From UBA6522 sp036231525 (GTDB lineage: Bacteria > Pseudomonadota > Gammaproteobacteria > Steroidobacterales > Rariloculaceae): a stretch of DNA of 7,142 bases. The stretch's first letter is position 1. Every line of letters begins with the position of its first letter. Below, in pieces: positions 6,656-7,142 of the stretch. The notes below the pieces were generated by a model. The model was given only the letters and a program-made list of their open reading frames with translations. It was not told where the DNA came from and did no database searches. A program made the position numbers and the translations under genes. The stretch covers positions 1 to 7,142 of the forward strand of contig JAZAGZ010000017.1 of assembly GCA_036231525.1 (NCBI GenBank), read 5' to 3'.

Positions 6656-6671
6656 GTAGGTGGTCACCTAC
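6656..6671. promoter_or_regulatory. 16-bp inverted repeat, possible operator
   Basis: GTAGGTG (6656-6662) and CACCTAC (6665-6671) are perfect 7-bp arms around a 2-bp GT centre. It sits in the 33-bp gap between the two - strand genes, 14 bp upstream of the DsbA-like ATG and 3 bp beyond the upstream stop. The very short centre suits a dimeric regulator site better than an RNA hairpin. No T run follows on the - strand, so a terminator is unlikely. A second copy was not seen in this window. Confidence 0.4.
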
Positions 6672-6674
6672 AAA

Positions 6675-7142
6675 TCATGAATCCCTGATAGCCCGTTTAA
6701 CAAGGTTCTCCAGCAGTGGGATCTTAAAGTGATTGTAGTTCAACGGAGTCGCTCCCCTGACCGCCACCTGACCAGCCAGTGCTGCCGTCTCTTCATCCGG
6801 CGCACTTCCCGTCACAACCTCCTCAACCACCGTCAAGCGCCTCGGCACACACTGCACCGCGCCCGCCGCCATCCGAATCCGAGAAATGACTCCTCCCTCT
6901 ACCACCATTGCGCTGGCAATATTTACCAGGGGAAAGTCCCACGTGTTTCGATCCGCTACCTTCTCGAAGTAAAACCGCGATCCACTCCATTCATTCGGAA
7001 TCCGAATCGCCGTCAGTAAATCTCCAGCTTCCAGCACCGTCATCCGCTCAATGTCGATCTCAGGACCAATAAAAAACTCTTCAGCCGAAACCTCTCGTTC
7101 CCCCTCACCATTCTGTATAACCATACGCGCATCCAGCACCAC
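6675..7142 (-). CDS. FAD-binding subunit of a molybdenum hydroxylase (xanthine/CO dehydrogenase family), 5'-truncated
   Basis: The C-terminal 155 residues of a medium, FAD-binding subunit (CoxM/XdhB type), which passes electrons between the FeS subunit and NAD or another acceptor in a three-subunit molybdopterin enzyme. The frame is open to the right edge and the N-terminal FAD-binding half lies outside, so the first visible GTG (7140-7142) is probably internal. LDARMVIQ, then SAEEFFIGP and the ADLLTAIRIP-like strand (here AGDLLTAIRIP), form the end of the FAD-binding domain. The stretch from FYFEKVADR through FPLVNIASAMV, GAVQCVPRRL and the final LLENLVKRAI matches the C-terminal CO_deh_flav_C domain. 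The oxidised substrate (purine, CO, aldehyde or other) would be set by the missing large subunit. The local base composition is GC-rich (39 of 60 bases in 6841-6900), unlike the citE and frc stretches. Confidence 0.88.
   Translation of the reverse strand: MVLDARMVIQNGEGEREVSAEEFFIGPEIDIERMTVLEAGDLLTAIRIPNEWSGSRFYFEKVADRNTWDFPLVNIASAMVVEGGVISRIRMAAGAVQCVPRRLTVVEEVVTGSAPDEETAALAGQVAVRGATPLNYNHFKIPLLENLVKRAIRDS

Noticed and set aside
6417..6656. A + strand reading frame of 79 codons opposite the DsbA-like gene.
   Set aside because: It lies antisense to a well-supported thioredoxin-fold gene and shows no domain of its own.

Overview
The window carries a CoA-dependent oxalate-catabolism cluster on the + strand. 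From left to right it holds oxalyl-CoA decarboxylase (oxc, cut at its 5' end by the window edge), formyl-CoA:oxalate CoA-transferase (frc), a single-chain NDP-forming acyl-CoA synthetase (ATP-grasp plus CoA-binding domains), and a CitE-like HpcH/HpaI-family C-C lyase. Two genes on the - strand converge on this block: a cytoplasmic DsbA-family thiol oxidoreductase with a CSWC motif, and the C-terminal part of a FAD-binding subunit of a molybdenum hydroxylase (xanthine/CO dehydrogenase family), which is cut by the right edge.

The protein families point to a Pseudomonadota bacterium. The DsbA-like protein resembles a cytoplasmic family I associate mainly with Gammaproteobacteria. The Oxc tail and the Frc glycine loop look, from memory, more like alphaproteobacterial versions. 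I cannot name a genus. Base composition is uneven: GC-rich stretches at both ends (about 62-65% in sampled 60-base lines) and AT-richer stretches in the middle (about 35-38% in sampled lines of frc and citE).

Frc and Oxc form a cycle. Frc moves CoA from formyl-CoA to oxalate, and Oxc decarboxylates the resulting oxalyl-CoA back to formyl-CoA, so the net result is oxalate to formate plus CO2. The synthetase could prime this cycle with an acyl-CoA, or recover ATP from formyl-CoA. Paired with the CitE-like lyase, it could instead activate and split (or build) a hydroxyacyl-CoA, by analogy with malate thiokinase and malyl-CoA lyase. That would connect C2 acid breakdown to glyoxylate and acetyl-CoA. 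These last roles are inference.

The gaps between the four + strand genes are 53, 61 and 83 bp. The frc-synthetase and synthetase-citE gaps each contain a potential RNA hairpin. The lyase and DsbA-like genes abut with no base between their stop codons. A 16-bp inverted repeat lies between the two - strand genes. There is no gene-free stretch over 300 bp, and I saw no tRNA, rRNA, CRISPR, IS element or integrase.
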